NCBI GenBank assembly: GCA_944472155.2
Contig: OX235274.1
Span: 31,990,052 to 32,054,051 of the forward strand
DNA: 64,000 nucleotides
Source: Trichobilharzia szidati
Taxonomy: Eukaryota > Platyhelminthes > Trematoda > Strigeidida > Schistosomatidae
Direction of reading: 5' to 3'
In this document: positions 11,661 to 22,865 of the stretch, one piece after another
How positions within the stretch are numbered: position 1 is the stretch's first letter
How the letters are laid out: each line of letters starts with the position of its first letter
Made by a program: the position numbers and the translations under genes
The notes under the pieces: generated by a model
Told to the model about the DNA's origin: nothing
The model's database searches: none
The model's input: the letters and a program-made list of their open reading frames with translations, nothing else

Positions 11661-12354
11661 CTTTGTTCAAGTTTATTAATGGGAAGAATTGCATGAAGAT
11701 TCAAGAGTCTTTTGGAGGGATTAGCTAACCGTTTCCTTTGTTCCATCTCCTCGGTAATTTGGTTTCCTTCACTATCTTTTACTGGCTTCCTCTACGTTTA
11801 TCTCCTCCTGGATATTATTCGATATAGTTTTCTGAGTTCTTTCTCACTTAAAACCTGTTAGCTTCAATTTGGAGTTTCACAATTAAGGAATCAATTAATT
11901 TGAAGAAAAAAATTGTTTAGTCAAACCGATATTTCCGAGTTTGTCTCAAGTGGAATATTCACCTTTCTCGAAGAGTAAGAAAATCGATGATTAAGGAATG
12001 TCAAAATAAATTATTATTATTATTTAACTCTAATATTTCCTTAGTACTTTTATAATTGAATAATTTTATTTGGTATAGCATACCGTGATTATATATATAT
12101 ATATATATCACATTTCCGTTATTGATGTAGCATCACTCCTATTGCACGTGTGTTCACAACGTCATTAGCAAATAAACAATACTGTGTATTATATCAAATA
12201 AAATTGATCTATCATAGAATTATACTCCACCCAACAAAGGTGTGAGTTCTATTCTTTTCTGTAGGTACCTACCTATGGAAATAACTTGCCAAGTCCCACA
12301 ACTTCAACAAGTGATTCAGTGTAACTACAGGTGGAGTTAAACAGCAAAACAAAA
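11661..12354. other. AT-rich intronic stretch
   Basis: Includes an (AT)n run at about 12092-12110 and a TTA run near 12013-12024. No gene or family relationship was recognised. Confidence 0.5.
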
Positions 12355-12730
12355 ATTATACAAGTGTTAATCTGATGCTCACTAGCGACTAACTACAAGA
12401 AGAAGTTGCCTGAAGGCCTAATGAGAAGTTTTGACCGGTGGGATTCACCAGGTCAAGTGTGAGGATGATTATTCACCGACTGGTGTTGACGCTAAAGAGT
12501 TCGAATTGACAAAAGTGAAGATTCACGGTGCAGTGACTCAATGGTCAATGAGCTCGCCTCCTTGTCCCCTGAAGGTCCTGGGTTCGATCCCAGGTAGGGT
12601 CATGAGTGAGTGTACTGATAAAGACTCTGAAATCAGGACGAAACAGTCGTCCAGTACCCCCAAGTTTCCAGTAGTTCTCTAACTTATATCACTACGTGAT
12701 CAAGTATCAAGTCAATCAAACCCTTGTAAA
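12355..12730 (+). mobile_element. Family D tRNA-headed hammerhead repeat
   Basis: Body CACTAGCGACTAAC...TGACCGGTGGGATTCACCAGGTC, then a Pol III-like promoter (A-box-like TGGTCAATGAGCTC and B-box GGGTTCGATCCC near 12588), the hammerhead-like fold and a tail CAATCAAACCC. The unit is about 370 bases. Related copies lie at 17.1, 26.6, 40.5, 42.4, 43.2, 46.5, 56.7, 57.3 and 61.9-63.0 kb. Confidence 0.75.
12612..12657 (+). ncRNA. Family D hammerhead-like fold, mutated
   Basis: Stem I GTACTG/CAGTAC is perfect. The core ATAAAGA differs at C3 and G5. GAAA is present and CAG...CTG is diverged to CAG-TCG-TC. Predicted inactive. Confidence 0.5.
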
Positions 12731-12904
12731 TTAATTCCGGAAAAACTGTACACACTGACAATAACTCTTTACATATTGCATCCACGATTAATTGTGAACA
12801 GACAGAAAAGAAAAGTAAGAAAAAGATAATGGTAATAAGTTCGAAGCTATTGAAATATTCAAATGAACATTTCATTCCCTTAGTCAATAGCAGAACAACA
12901 CCTT

Positions 12905-13045
12905 AAATAGTGGAGATTTGTAGCTCATGTGGAAGGCTTATCATTGCGAAGCTGTCATTGTTTTTCAAGACAATCTCGTTAACGCTAACTTCAATGTGAA
13001 TCAAGGTTCTGGAATTCTTCGTGGAAGAACTTTCTATCTTCCAGT
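12905..13045 (-). mobile_element. PLE-b terminal module
   Basis: Shares GGAGATTTGTAGCTCA and ATTGCGAAGCT with the upstream modules of the PLE-b copies at 7.37 and 51.5 kb. Confidence 0.5.
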
Positions 13046-13089
13046 GTGACTTTTGAAGTGTCTAAAACTCTTGTTAGTCTTAATGAGAT

Positions 13090-14035
13090 ATTTTATATTA
13101 TTATTCCTTTGCGTTTCGAGTACAACATAGGGTTTCAACTACATATCTCCCCTTTGTTCTATCTTATCTTCTGCCGTCCTCTTCCCTTGGATCCACGGTT
13201 CCTCATAATCTCTCATCTACTCCTCCTCTCCCTCATCCTAACACGATCTCCTACATGTCACCCTCACACTAACGACCCACTCGTCGCTTCTCATAAGGAT
13301 TTCACTCGACTGATGGCCTGCACTGCACGCTATGTCATTCAATGGACTCCTCAATGGCGTATGCCCAATCCATCTCCATTTCCTCCTACATATTTGTTGC
13401 GCAGTCGGCTCTCGCCTATTGGTTTGTTCCCAACCAGAGTTTCTTGTTGCTCATTCTTCCTGGCCAACTGGCTAGCCGGCCATTTGATCTTCAGTATGGA
13501 CCCAGCGAAGTGGGCAGCTGTTGTTGTTAAAGATCTGTAACTCGTTGGAAATCGTTTTCGTGAATGACATGCAGTGCAAGTTTCTGACCCATAATAGAAG
13601 AAGTGACTGAATGACTTTCCATTTGTGTTGAATAGAATCTGAATCTTGTTCTTTAAGCTGGCTGACTGAGTGCAGAGGACTTACAAACTGATTTCAAGTT
13701 GATGAAGGGGTATCTTGCTTTTCCGATTTTGGCTACCTTTGACATCTTCATGCGTTCCAACCGCCTGTGGTTGCAACTGTGCTTCCTATGTAAGTGAAGA
13801 AAGTAACCTCTGACAGATCTCTCCCGTCGATGATGATTGGTGCTGGTTATTTTTGCTGTTGGTGGTTGGTCATCTTCATCACCTCCGTCTTCTCTACGTT
13901 CACCTTAAGTCACATCTTCGCCGCCTGCCAGTCTCTTCTACCAGCTTGTTGGTTTCCGCCTGTGAGTCCTTGTGTTTGTGTTACATTAGACATAAATCAT
14001 TTGTGAAATCCAGATCTTCTAGAGTCTTCTAAGAG
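13090..14035 (-). mobile_element. LINE-B RT fragment, diverged
   Basis: The same landmarks as 2700-3540 in the same order: the 3' end near 13100 (GTACAACATAGGGTTTCAAC), WRWIGH-like and NTN-like blocks, and near 13840 the MKMTN block. It is older than its neighbour at 14150-14915. Confidence 0.65.
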
Positions 14036-14125
14036 GGCTGTAGAGAATCGGATGAAATGGAAATGTGCTTCTGAAGCTATACGTTCCATTCATAACCCAA
14101 GGGAATAATATATATATATATATGT
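14036..14125 (+). mobile_element. LINE-B 3' end fragment
   Basis: GAATCGGATGAAATGGAAATG...AACCCAAGGGAATAATA matches LINE-B 3' ends in forward orientation, followed by a short AT run. It abuts two minus-strand copies. Confidence 0.55.
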
Positions 14126-14149
14126 TAGGCGAGAAGGAACTTATTATTA

Positions 14150-14915
14150 TTATTGTTCCCTTGGGTTCCTAGTGGAACATAGGGCTTCAACTGCACGTCT
14201 CCACTTACTTCTGTCTTCTGCTGTACTTTTCACCTGCATCCATGTTAGTCCATACTGTTTCAACTCCTCTTCACAAGATCTCCTCCATGTCACTCTTGCA
14301 CCGACGTCCCACTCGCCGCTTCCCTTTCGGGTTCCACTCGAGCATTGGTCTGAAGTGCGATGTCACCCAGCGGCCTCCTCAGCGAGTGTCCAATCCATCT
14401 CCACTTTCTCCTGCATAGTTGTTGAGCGATTGGTTCTTGTTTTGTTTTTTCCCATAGTTTCTTGCTGGTGATTCTTTCCGGCCGGCCATCTGATCTTGAG
14501 TATAGAACGAAGACAGTTGTTGATAAATGTTTGCAGCCTGTTGAAAATATTCTTTGTGACCCGCCGCCAAGTTTCTGATCCGTATAGAAGAACTGACTCA
14601 CTTGACGTTTGTATTGAAAATCCGAATTTTTTTGTTGATGCAGACTGAGTGACGAAGATTTCCAGATTGGTTTCAGGTTGATGAATGTGTTTCTCGCCTT
14701 CCCGATTCTCGATTTGACATCCTCGTCGTCCGTTCCTCCTGTAGTTGAGACAATCCTCCCTAGATAAGTGAATGAAGTAACCTCTTTCAAATCCTTCCCG
14801 TTGATGGTGATTGGCGCTGGATGTTGCTGTTGTTGTTTTTGTTGGTTGGTTATTTTCATAACCTCCGTCTTGTCTATGTTCACCTGGAGTCCTGTCTTTG
14901 CTGCTTCTTAGGAAC
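14150..14915 (-). mobile_element. LINE-B RT 3' part, better-preserved copy
   Basis: The minus-strand frame from 14883 reads MNIDKTEVMKITNQQKQQQQ, then TSFTYLGRIVSTTGG, DVKSRIGKARNTFINLKPIW, WRWIGHSLRRPLGD and the 3' end at 14150. The ordered RT C-terminal blocks make the assignment secure. Short in-frame insertions and frameshifts disrupt it. Confidence 0.85.
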
Positions 14916-15369
14916 TTAGTCAATCAAAATATGAAGTTTGGACCAACAAAATTGAGGATGTAGGGGAAGGTATTTTTTAATTATGGTGAAACATTGAAAT
15001 CACATGAGTAGAGTAAACAAGTTTATCATATTTGAGAAATTGAGTAGATATTAAATTACAATAAATTGAATACAAATTCCACGTTAAATAAAAGGTAATT
15101 TGATATAACACACAATCAATGACATTTTCCTGCTTGTGATCATATTATTGCATTCACATGACTTTCTTTTCATCACTTTTGATCCTATTTCACGCTAGGT
15201 TGATCATATGCGAGTACATCCCTAACAAATGTTCGAGTTTCTTTCCAAATTATTCAAACGTATCAGTGTGTGTCATCACAGGTGTATCTAAATAAATCCC
15301 TACATTCTAATAGCCTAAGTGACCTTGATCTACTGAGCTCGAGACGGTAAAATGCGATATTTTAAATCA
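14916..15369. other. No recognised feature
   Basis: AT-rich intronic sequence between a LINE and a PLE. Confidence 0.5.
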
Positions 15370-15625
15370 ATAAAATTACATCTAGAAAAGACACAAAATA
15401 TCCTTTTCGATCATTTCCTCTTCTGGCTCTACAATTATATATGTATATGTTTATATACATAGAATATTCTAGAAAAGTTATCATTAACAATAATGGTGTT
15501 TTTTCACATAATATCGATTTGTTAAATAAGATCAATGGAAGTACAGATGCATAAATTACAATAAGCATAAAAAGTGTAATAGCAAATAGAATATCAAATA
15601 AAATCAAGGAAATTTGCACAATAAA
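15370..15625 (-). mobile_element. PLE-a 3' terminal module, inverted upstream copy
   Basis: The reverse complement matches 126-495 (AACAAATCGATA, TCTAGAATATTCTATGTATA, TTGTAGAGCCAGAAGAGG). It lies immediately 5' of the PLE-a body and opposite in orientation, giving the inverted-terminus layout also seen at 7.4, 50.3 and 51.5 kb. Confidence 0.6.
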
Positions 15626-15689
15626 TTGAGAATCATTGAATCCTTGATGGCCAAGGTAAGGATAATGTCTGAACTAACTTTCTTCTTTT

Positions 15690-16950
15690 TTGGATACATA
15701 AGTTAGGTTTCTTATCAGGTCATTTGAGTCTGATTAAGTTTGCAATAAACTTTACCATAGAGAAAGAAAGTAATGACAGTATTTCATTCCTAGACGTCTT
15801 CACGGCAAGGAAAGATGATGGCACACTAAGAAGGAGTGTGTATAGGAAACCTACAACAACAGGTCAGTACACTCATTTTTTGAGTTTTGTACCTTTGAAA
15901 TATAAACGTAACCTGGTAAAGTGTCTGGTTCATAGAGCTAAGTTAATCTGTTCAATCGACTGCCTCAATGAGGAGCTTAAGATTACTAAAGAATTACTTA
16001 GAAAAAAATGGTTATCCAGATAAATTTATTGAGAAGAATATGAATTCAGCACCTAGGAGAGTCAGTATAGCAACAGTTCCGAGAAAACCAATGTTCATAA
16101 AACTGCAGTTCCTCTGTGACAACATCAGCGAAATCATAACACAGCGCTTGTAGAATGCAGTTAAAAGAGCTTACTATGCAGCAGAAGTACGTTGTCTCTT
16201 CAAAACCACCCCTATTCTATGTTCGAGAAATAAGGATAAACTACCTAATTTTGCCTCTTCTATGTGTACCTACCAGTTTGACTGCAGCTGTGGAGCCAGC
16301 TACATTGGGCGTACAATTAGGCAGGTTCATCGTCGTATTTCCGAACATCATCCAATATGGTTAAGCAAGAGACAAACAAGATCTATTCGTAGCTCTATTT
16401 TAGCACACCTTGTAGATGGTTAGCATAAGGTTGACGTTAATACAGCATTTAAAATTATTTATCGCATCCCTACTAACCTTAATTTTGCTCTACGAGTTCG
16501 TCTTCTACAGACAGCTAAAGCAATCGGAATCCACCAGAAGAAACCAAGCCTATGTGTACAGAAGAAATTTGTACAGCCACTTTCCTTACCGTGGCCATCG
16601 TTACAAGACAGGACTACGTCGCCCCCCTCTCCCTATTAAATTATAATTGTCCAAATTATTTTATTTTTATTTTGACCACTTCATCTTTAATTACGTGTTA
16701 TTCTTGTAAAATTAATTTATTCTATCCATTTCTACCTTTTAAATGTGTGTATTGATTTTCTTCGTTAATTATCAACCCATTGACATTTTTGACACTGACT
16801 AATTATTGTTAACAAACATATCAGTGCCACTTGATTGGTAAACTGTTGTGTATTGTAATAAAAATGCTATACGTGTATATTAGAGTAGAGCCAGAGAAGA
16901 GGATCTAATTGAAAAGTAAATATTTCTTCGCTCAATCTTTCTGTTTTCCA
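15690..16950 (+). mobile_element. PLE-a: RT C-terminal part, GIY-YIG endonuclease and 3' end
   Basis: The frame from 15724 reads SISFLDVFTARKDDGTLRRS then VYRKPTTTGQYTHFLSF, the conserved PLE RT region. After frameshifts comes YQFDCSCGASYIGRTIRQVH with RISEH (GIY-YIG nuclease, near 16270-16350), then LRVRLLQTAKAIGIH and KPSLCVQKKF at the C-terminus. The 3' module ends near 16950. The catalytic RT core upstream is missing. Confidence 0.85.
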
Positions 16951-17074
16951 AATTTTAAATCCCATTGTAATTCCAACCCAAATACTTCTCACCACTGTTA
17001 TATCGAAGAAACCTTTCTAGTATGACAGTTAACTGTTCGACAGTGCCTACACTCTACTACCACATAAGTACAAG

Positions 17075-17500
17075 CTCATGATCAAACGTGTAACCAATCA
17101 AAACCTCTGCAAACCAATACACCTGAAAATCAGTCTGATGCCCACAAGCAACTGGCTGTATGCAAGAAGTTACCTAGAATTCTAGTGCTAAGTCGTGACC
17201 AAGTAGCGTCCACTACTACTGGGCCAGGTGTAAAGACAAGTAATCGTCGGTGACATTGACTGGCCGGGTGGCGCTGAAAAATGCGGATGAACAGAAGTTA
17301 GAATTTGTGGGCCATTGAAATGCGTCTCAGTGACTGAATGGTCAACGAGCTTAACTTTTAACCGGGAGGTCCTAGTTTCGAACCCCGGTGAGTGTCTACT
17401 GCTGAGGAGTCCCAAACTAGAACTCCCTGCTGGTTATCAGTGGTTCAGCTCGTGATCGAACCTGTAACTGGTGAAATCCATGCAAACCAACACTTGAACA
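17075..17500 (+). mobile_element. Family D repeat, unit with duplicated ends
   Basis: Both ends carry the GATC.AAC.TGTAAC and GCAAACCAA block (17080-17130 and 17450-17490), as expected if a unit and part of a second were inserted together. B-box-like GTTTCGAACCCC lies near 17375. Confidence 0.7.
17396..17425 (+). ncRNA. Partial family D hammerhead with intact 5' core
   Basis: CTACTG (stem I) is followed by CTGAGGAG, which satisfies CUGANGA including C3. The rest of stem II, GAAA and the cleavage site are deleted. It shows that C3 was present in at least some ancestral D copies. Confidence 0.45.
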
Positions 17501-17794
17501 ATATTTGCCACGCCACTGTGTTATATCCTCCCATGTTTCCAACCCACACTGTTGTTGTCGAACACTGACTTCTTGAAAATATCTCAACAAGTAGCAGAAA
17601 TCATTGCTTGATCTCTACTTGTTCCTTTCTTCATTTCTTAAATGTATGTGTTTCTTTAAAAAGCAAAAGAAACGTACTTCAAGCGTGTTGACTCCAATGG
17701 CTGTTAACTAAATCCGGGATAGTGATATAATGTTTTATCATTAATTTTTCATAGACTTTGTCTACATCATCAAAGGTGTGAAAAGTAGTCATTG

Positions 17795-18545
17795 TGAAAT
17801 AGCTCCTGTGTTAAATGGTAGTATATCGTGAGTAATGTTAAGGTTAAGTGTAGAGTGTTAAATAAGGGGTAAATAAGTCAATCGATAGTACATCGGTGAC
17901 ACAGCGGTAGAATGCCCGCCAACCACACAGGCGGTTCGGGGTTCGATCCCCGGCCACCGACGCACTCCTCCACCTCTCTAAGCCAGTTATAAGACTGGTA
18001 AAGAGGGAAGGTGGGGCATGTGGCTAGCAACCTCATCCTGTAAAAATTAATACCACTGCTACTGAAACTTCAGAGGTCTAGCCTGAATCCCTATGTTCCA
18101 TTGGGAACGTAAAGAAATATAAAAAAATAATAAAAGTCACTCATGAGAAGCTACATCATTTGAAATGGCTACAGCCGAACAATGTTATCTGACATAGGAT
18201 TAGGTTGGAAAAGAGTTAGGGAAAGGGTGGCCGAACCAAAACTTGCAATCAATCCATGAAGTCATTGGCTTGAGCTACAACAGGGAGGTTTAGACTGCCT
18301 AGTTGGGGTTCTTGACACTCAAAGACCGTTGGTAATATACTGCTGGAAATCGCTACTCTCAATGGCTTAGATGTATTCACTCTTCATAGTCTCTTAGACC
18401 CATTAAACCCTCATGCTTTTCTATGCTACGGTTTATCTCTCATACACTTCTGTTCTTCAGAATCTCTTTCCCCCTTTCTCTCTTTTGTATTTACCTTTGT
18501 GTGCTACCGCATGAAGTGTGGCAACTATTTTTTCTTATTAGCCTA
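17795..18545 (+). mobile_element. LINE-A 3' part interrupted by SINE-C
   Basis: GAGTAATGTTAAGGTTAAG and AGTGTTAAATAAGG match the LINE-A VSNVEVR block. It resumes after the SINE (AAGCTACATCATTTGAAATGGC = LHHLKWL-like) and runs to the 3' tail with TGTGTGCTA near 18510. Confidence 0.7.
17890..18128 (+). mobile_element. SINE-C, nearly complete
   Basis: tRNA-like head (ACATCGGTGACACAGCGG, B-box GGGTTCGATCCCC), body CTCTCTAAGCCAGT...AAGACTGG...AGCAACCTCATCC, the hairpin block GAAACTTCAG, tail TATGTTCCATTGGGAACG and an A-rich end. Confidence 0.85.
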
Positions 18546-19124
18546 TGTTTAGTCTATTTTCATGTCCTATAATTGTGAGCTTAGTTACACTTTTTGACAT
18601 CATAGCATTGATTTATATATATGTATGCAGAAATGCTAAATATTGTCATATTTTTATGCCGAAAATGACTTTTCTTCTGGACACTTGTAATGTCTACAAG
18701 AAGTAATTATCAAAACTTCTTCTTAGCTTTGATAAAAAGGATATATACAGGGTTTAACCGAGATGGGTGATAAATAAACAAACAAAAATTAAACGAAGGG
18801 AGAATTTCGGATTACAAGATTGATCACCAGCTGACTTTAGTTAGAAAATTATTGGAAACTAAGGAGGAGTACTGAACATCTGTTCCGTTCTTGCCTAGGA
18901 CTCTTCATAAGTACGCAACTATGACCACCACTCCCTAGCCGGGTTGCAAGGTGAGCTAACTGAACATGCAGCTACTGGAACACAATAATCCATTAGTGGA
19001 CTATGAATTCTAACAGTCTGAATACTCTAAATCACCATCTTTGTGAAAACAGAAAGAAGTCAAGTTGGCAAGTTTTGATACTTTTCATTTGTTTATTTCC
19101 CCCTGAGCTTAATATCTCATCACA
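18546..19124. other. No recognised feature
   Basis: AT-rich intronic sequence. No coding signal and no partner in the window. Confidence 0.5.
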
Positions 19125-19650
19125 TCAACCTGAAACCAGTGTGTAAGTCCTCTGAACTCAATCAACATAGAGAACAAGATTCAGATTCTATTCAACACAA
19201 ATGGGAAGTCATTCAGTCACTTCTTCTATATGGGTCAGAAACTTCCACTGCATGTCACCCACGAAAAGGATTTCCAACGAGTTACAGATCTTTAACAAAA
19301 ACAGCTGCACACTTCGCTGGGTTCATACTGAAGATCAAACGGCCAGGATGAATGAGCAACAAGAAACTCTGGTTGGGAACAAACGAATAGGCGAGAGCCG
19401 ACTGTGCAACAAATATGTTGAAGAGACCGTCGAATGGCATAGCGTGCAGTGCAGGCCATCACTCGAGTGGGTTGTTAGTGCGAGGGTGACATGTAGGATA
19501 TCGTGTTAGGAGGAGTAGATGAGAGATTATGGGGAATCGTGGACCCAGGTGAAGAGGACGGCAGAAGATTATATAGAAGAAAGTGGAGATGTGTTGCTGA
19601 AACCCTATTTCTAACTCGGAACTCAAGGGAATAATAACAATAATAGATCT
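19125..19650 (+). mobile_element. LINE-B RT 3' part, diverged
   Basis: Degenerate NTNGKSFSHFFYMGQKL-like, CTLRWVHTEDQTAR and RMSNK blocks lead to a 3' end ...AACTCAAGGGAATAATAA near 19635. Confidence 0.65.
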
Positions 19651-19659
19651 ACAAGATTG

Positions 19660-20235
19660 CTAATAAGCTTTCATTTCCTCCTCACACACAATCTCCTCCA
19701 TGTTAGTCCTCAGACCCACACCCAACTCGTCGCTTCTCATTGGCGTTCCATAAGAAGCTATGGCGCGTGACGTCACTCGACAGTCTTTTCAGTGTGCATC
19801 CGATCAATCTCCATTTCCTTGTGCCTATTAGTTGGGCAATAAGGCCTTGTTTAGTTCCTTGCACTGCTAGAGTTCGTTGTAGCTTACCCTTTCTAGAGAT
19901 GCATCTAATCTAATCGCCGACCATGCACATGGTCCGGGGTTCGATCCCCGGCCGACGCACTCCTCTATCTTGCCTAGCCAGTGATAAAACTGGTAAAGAG
20001 GGAAGGTTGGGCATGAGGCTAGCAACCTCATCCCGTAAAAATAAACAAGCACCACTGCTAACGAAACTTCAAGCCTCCAGCTTGAAGCCCTATGTTCCAC
20101 TGGGAACGTGAAGGAACATAAAAAAATCTAATCTTCAGAACGGAGCCAAGGTGGATGTTTTTGAAAGTCTGAAACCTGTTCGAAATGCTTTGTCACGGAA
20201 TCATAGCGAAGGAGTGATCTGACATTAATGGTATA
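19660..20235 (-). mobile_element. LINE-B fragment interrupted by SINE-C
   Basis: TCTCCTCCATGTTAGTC and GACGTCACTCGACAG correspond on the minus strand to the CEEEL and DIARQ blocks of LINE-B. The element resumes at 20135 after the SINE. Confidence 0.6.
19912..20125 (+). mobile_element. SINE-C with target-site duplication
   Basis: Flanked by the 9-base direct repeat ATCTAATCT (19903-19911 and 20126-20134). The head is shortened (CGCCGACCATGCACATGG, B-box GGGTTCGATCCCC). The body and tail are complete. The exact duplication marks target-primed insertion into LINE-B. Confidence 0.85.
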
Positions 20236-20815
20236 TATATAGCACTAATCACCGTCAACGGTAGAAATCTGTAGGAAATCACCTTTGTCCTCTCAAATCC
20301 AGGCGGCATAAGTGGGGGGGATTTCAAAGCCAGACAAGATTGGAAAAGCAAGACAGACCTTCATTTCCATGAAATCAGTGTGGGAATCAAATGCACACAA
20401 CATAAAGAACAAGGTTCGAATTTTCAACACTAATGTCAGGTTAGTCATTGCTTGTAGATCGGTTAAGAGACTTCGCGCGAATGTCACCGAAGGCACTTCC
20501 GACAGGCTTCCTCTTTGGTTGATGTTGAAGATCAGATTGACGGACACAAAAGATAAGCAATATGGAACTGTGTCAACGAATCCACCTAGAACAAATTATT
20601 CAACAAATATGCCGAAGGAAATAGGGATGGATTGGACAAACGCTAAGAAGACCATTGAGGGACATTATACCACAGACACTAGAGTTGAAAAACCGAATGG
20701 GAAACACGGAGAGTAACAATGAGGAGATTATGTGAGGATGAAATGAAAGCCTATGTGCAGCTGTGGAGCCAGCTTTATGTTTCACTCGGAGCCCAAGTGA
20801 TCAATAATAATAATA
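20236..20815 (+). mobile_element. LINE-B RT 3' part
   Basis: The frame at 20312-20716 reads KIGKARQTFISMKSVWESNA, VRIFNTNVRL and MPKEIGMDWTNAKKTIEGHY, the usual LINE-B order. It ends in an AAT-rich tail near 20810. Confidence 0.75.
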
Positions 20816-21339
20816 ATGAATATAGGAAAACATGTGATGCTTTAAGTTGCACTTTTAAGTTTGAATTGGATGAGCCAATGAGACAAACGAGAAAAATTTC
20901 CAGGAAGTAATCCCTGATGAGTATTCTTATATAATTCTTTATAATTTTCAGCGGTTGGATATGTGAATCATTGACTACGGTAGTGCTTCATTGTTGGCCA
21001 GGACTTCAAGTCCCCCCCCGACACACAACACATGTGGCTCATGGTCTGGTACGTGAAAAATCTGTTTCGCATAACTGAGTCCTAACTAACTGAATACATT
21101 CATTTGATTCCTGTGGAAATAATCAATACGACAGTGACTGATTACATTTGTCAGTTATTGTAGAGTAGAGTAGAGTAGAATTCGGACACCGCGTAGTAGA
21201 ATGTAATTCCACATTAGATAAGTCTGTAACGGTAGACGACGAGAGACTTGGTAAAGGAATGTTTATTTGCAATTTGGTATCTCCATAAAGCTAAATTTTG
21301 TACACCTTATCTTCAAAGCACCATTTTTTAAAAATTATA
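20816..21339. other. No recognised feature
   Basis: AT-rich. A poly-C tract lies near 21013, and TAGAG repeats near 21162-21180 form a short tandem repeat. Confidence 0.45.
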
Positions 21340-21515
21340 GCTTGATTCCACACCGTATTTTTGATACAAGTATAGAATTTTCGGCATCCAATATCGGTAG
21401 TCAAAATTTTGCATGCCGACCAATTGATATCAGCTGTGCGTAGGGAGGGGATCGAACTCCCCGGACCATGTGTATGGTCGGCGAGAGTCCTAACAGCTGT
21501 GCCACCGACGCACAG
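21340..21515 (-). mobile_element. SINE-L (tRNA-headed SINE)
   Basis: The minus strand starts with GCGTCGGTGGCACAGCTG, has a Pol III B-box-like GAGTTCGATCCCC, then a body ATTCTATACTTGTATCAAAA and end GTGGAATCAAGCTATAA. The body is shared with 49955-50110, 58755-58835 and 62370-62445. Confidence 0.7.
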
Positions 21516-21868
21516 ATCTTCCGTGTTGGTTGTGCTACTTCTGGCCTTCCTTCATATTGTGTTTCTTTCACTTCTCCCATGTATCTCCGCAACGCTGTAT
21601 CATTTTCTTTCTATCTTCCTACTGTTTGATGTTTTATGCCGATGACCGTCTCTTTATGTATATATACTACTGATAAATCTTATCAGTAGCACACACCATA
21701 AGTCTCTCTGATATAATACCCAGTGAATGATACAGCACACCTATTGTGACTGTTTATTCAATGAATATTCCATATGTGAATTATTGTATCACTGTGTATT
21801 ATGTAAAAAAATAAATAAACCTAACCAATATGGAATTATCAGTTAAGGCTATGCGCCAGATCATCATC

Positions 21869-21912
<44 letters not shown>

Positions 21913-22224
21913 CAATCTGTCAGGCATAAATGACAAAATAATGATAAGTAATACATTTAAAATATTGAAATATTTTGTGCTTTATGATAAATTAATCAAA
22001 TTATTTCAGAGAACGCCTTGCATGTACTTGCATGCATGCATGACATCCTTGTATTGCTTGCAATGCCAAAACTCTGACCGTTTAAAATGACAGCAGTAGG
22101 GGTTTGTGTGCAAAAATGAAACTTGTTCAATCAATATTTTTAAGTACAAATTGACTGACTGGACAGAAATGTTTGGCCTTTGCTGACGTATCAGCTCTTG
22201 GTATGGATGCTTCGACAATTTATG
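21516..22224. other. Intronic sequence with an AAT microsatellite
   Basis: An (AAT)n run lies at about 21867-21910. A short block near 21670-21710 resembles the start of LTR-K in reverse (CTACTGATAAATC). No gene was seen. Confidence 0.5.
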
Positions 22225-22855
22225 AGGATTAACACGATGTTATATGATGGATGGTGACTAGCAGTGGAATGCCTTTCGTCTTATTTGGGAATAGTTAGAC
22301 GGATGTACCTACAATCTACAGTGAGCGAAGGTGTTCCCACTGGGAATCGAAACCAACACTCATCAGTTCAAACGCTAAATAGTCATTCGCTAGACCATTC
22401 GAACCACGAAAGCCTATGCGTTTGAAACGATGGATGCAGGTTTCGAGTTTCAGTGAGAATACCATAACTCACTGTGGACTGCTGGTGTGGCGTGTGCTAC
22501 TGACAAGATTTATCAGTAGTATATATACAAGCAAATTGATAGGAAATAGACAAAATTGAAAACAACATTTAAAGGCAGAAGTTACAGAAGTAAGATTGTT
22601 TATTCCCCAAAACTGGATTTAGCGTACGTTTTAGTCAGGAGATAATCTCATTGGACAACTTCTTGTCTCAAGGTCTAACCTCCGGAAAATCCACAAACTT
22701 CAGAACAATTTATTGTGCCCTGACCTAGCTGACCTTAAATGTGGCTAGAAGTCCGTTACAAAGTCTCTTGTCTTCTTTCGTTACACTGGAACACCCGGCC
22801 GGCAACTCCCCAATAGGACGAAATGTGCATCCTGGCTTACACTGCTAGTTATATA
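22225..22855. mobile_element. Smα-like hammerhead repeat, fold-back pair split by LTR-K
   Basis: The minus-oriented half (22225-22408) contains the degenerate ribozyme block and tRNA-like head. The plus-oriented half begins at 22409 (GCGTTTGAAACGATGG) and resumes after the LTR at 22788-22855 (AATAGGACGAAATGTGCATC, then CACTGCTAG). Both hammerhead cores are damaged. Confidence 0.65.
22493..22787 (+). mobile_element. LTR-K solo LTR
   Basis: Begins TGTGCTACTGACAAG and ends CTTTCGTTACA. It matches the interrupted copy at 56470-56984 over the first 200 bases and near GACCTAGCTGACCTT. The exact start is uncertain by several bases and no clear target duplication was found. Confidence 0.55.
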
Positions 22856-22865
22856 TATATATATA